33,809 nucleotides of DNA from Planctomycetota bacterium (GTDB taxonomy: Bacteria; Planctomycetota; Phycisphaerae; UBA1845), in NCBI GenBank assembly GCA_024275565.1, contig JAJRYY010000232.1, positions 1 through 33,809 on the forward strand, in the 5' to 3' direction. Below are positions 33,104 through 33,809 of the stretch, piece by piece; positions within the stretch are counted from its first letter, which is position 1; every line of letters starts with the position of its first letter. A program made the translations under genes and the position numbers. Below the pieces are notes generated by a model. It searched no databases and was not told where the DNA came from. It was given only the letters and a program-made list of their open reading frames with translations.

Positions 33104-33809
33104 TGGCTGCAGTGGGTCAGAATCACGATACGATACGAGTCGCGAAGGTGGCTGCTGTCGATGTAAGTTTCAAGGCGTTGCTCGCAGCTCAGGTGGATGC
33201 CCTGATGGACGCGGGATATGACGTTCGCTGTGTGAGTACGCCGGGGTCGGAGCGTTCCTGGCTGCTGGAGAAGGGTTTTCAGATGGTGGATGTCTCCATT
33301 CCGCGACGTATATCACCCTTTGCAGACCTCGTCGCGGTCTGGCAGATGACGCGCTATTTCAAGCGTGAGCGCATCACGGTTGTACACACGCACACGCCGA
33401 AACCAGGATTGCTCGGTCAGCTTGCCGCGTGGCTGGCGGGTGTTCCGATCATCATCAACACTCTGCACGGGTTCTACTTTCACGATCATACTCCCCCGCT
33501 GAAGCGGTTCATATTCATCAGCATGGAGAAAGTGGCCGCTCGGTTTTCCACCATCATTTTCAGTCAGAATCCAGAAGATGTTGAAACTGCTGTTCGTGTT
33601 GGAATCGCGCCGCGTGAGAAGCTTCGTTTTCTCGGAAACGGCATCGATCTCTCCCATTTTGATCCCGGGCGGTTCACGGTTGAAGATCGATCCGAAACGC
33701 GACGAAAACTCGCTCTCCCGGAGGACGCGGTCGTCGTCACAATCATCGCGAGGCAGGTACGCGAAAAGGGGTTCCTGGAATTGTTTGAAGCCATGAGTCG
33801 GGTCATGAA
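33103..33809 (+). CDS. GT4-family glycosyltransferase, truncated by window end
   Basis: The open frame starts at the ATG overlapping the previous stop (TGATG) and runs off the right edge; about 235 residues are visible. It contains RISPFADLVAVWQMTRYFKR, VVHTHTPKPGLLGQLAAWLA, NTLHGFYFHDHTPPLKRF, FSQNPEDVETAVRVGI, FLGNGIDLSHFDP and IIARQVREKGFLELFEA. This is the same order as in the gene at 30584, so the two are paralogues of one GT4 subgroup. The EX7E motif and C-terminal half lie beyond the window. Confidence 0.88.
   Translation, partial: MAAVGQNHDTIRVAKVAAVDVSFKALLAAQVDALMDAGYDVRCVSTPGSERSWLLEKGFQMVDVSIPRRISPFADLVAVWQMTRYFKRERITVVHTHTPKPGLLGQLAAWLAGVPIIINTLHGFYFHDHTPPLKRFIFISMEKVAARFSTIIFSQNPEDVETAVRVGIAPREKLRFLGNGIDLSHFDPGRFTVEDRSETRRKLALPEDAVVVTIIARQVREKGFLELFEAMSRVM

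Overview
The window looks like chromosomal DNA of a planctomycete, most likely a Phycisphaerae-type bacterium. The pointers are secreted proteins that mix PPC-type repeats with dockerin-like DxDxDG calcium loops, DUF1559-like prepilins with a degenerate H-X-DG tail motif, an exosortase inside an exopolysaccharide locus, and an unusually long leucyl-tRNA synthetase. This assignment comes from gene content only. I saw no rRNA, tRNA, CRISPR array, transposase, integrase or phage gene.

Region 1 (11-9041, + strand) is a four-gene surface cassette. A 1019-aa PPC/dockerin-like exoprotein overlaps the first of two tandem prepilin-like genes (ATGA overlap), and a 1276-aa PPC/dockerin-like exoprotein follows. 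The prepilin paralogues share an 80-nt block that is identical at DNA level.

Region 2 (9214-17389) is housekeeping and small genes. An orotate phosphoribosyltransferase gene (+) is interrupted by an in-frame TGA exactly at its PRPP loop. A minus-strand series follows: leuS, a CYTH/CyaB-like triphosphate-binding protein and a cytochrome c'-like haem protein. Upstream of leuS on the same strand lies an exported HEAT-repeat protein with an embedded receiver-like domain, interrupted by an in-frame TAA. Next come a 56-aa putative lipoprotein gene and a candidate frameshifted gene. Several short tandem repeats (9, 15, 23 and 29 bp) sit in the gaps.

Region 3 (17559 to the right edge, + strand) is a tightly packed exopolysaccharide locus with many 1-8 bp overlaps. 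The order is: OPX/Wza-like outer-membrane export lipoprotein with a long low-complexity insert, exosortase, Wzc-like chain-length regulator/tyrosine kinase, polytopic membrane protein (possible polymerase), Wzx-like flippase, GT4 glycosyltransferase, PaaK/CapK-like adenylate-forming enzyme, polysaccharide deacetylase-like protein, two GT4 glycosyltransferases, a WecA/MraY-type initiating phosphoglycosyltransferase, and a further GT4 cut by the window edge. Together these would start a lipid-linked repeat unit (WecA-like), extend it (GT4s), modify it (PaaK-like, deacetylase), flip it (Wzx), polymerise it and export it (Wzc/OPX). The exosortase presumably processes surface proteins, but no recognisable PEP-CTERM target lies in the window.

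The points most worth a second look are the single-base lesions in two or three otherwise well-formed genes, the paired-prepilin/PPC cassette, the insert in the OPX protein, and the receiver-like domain in an exported HEAT protein. No clearly new defence or mobile system is visible.
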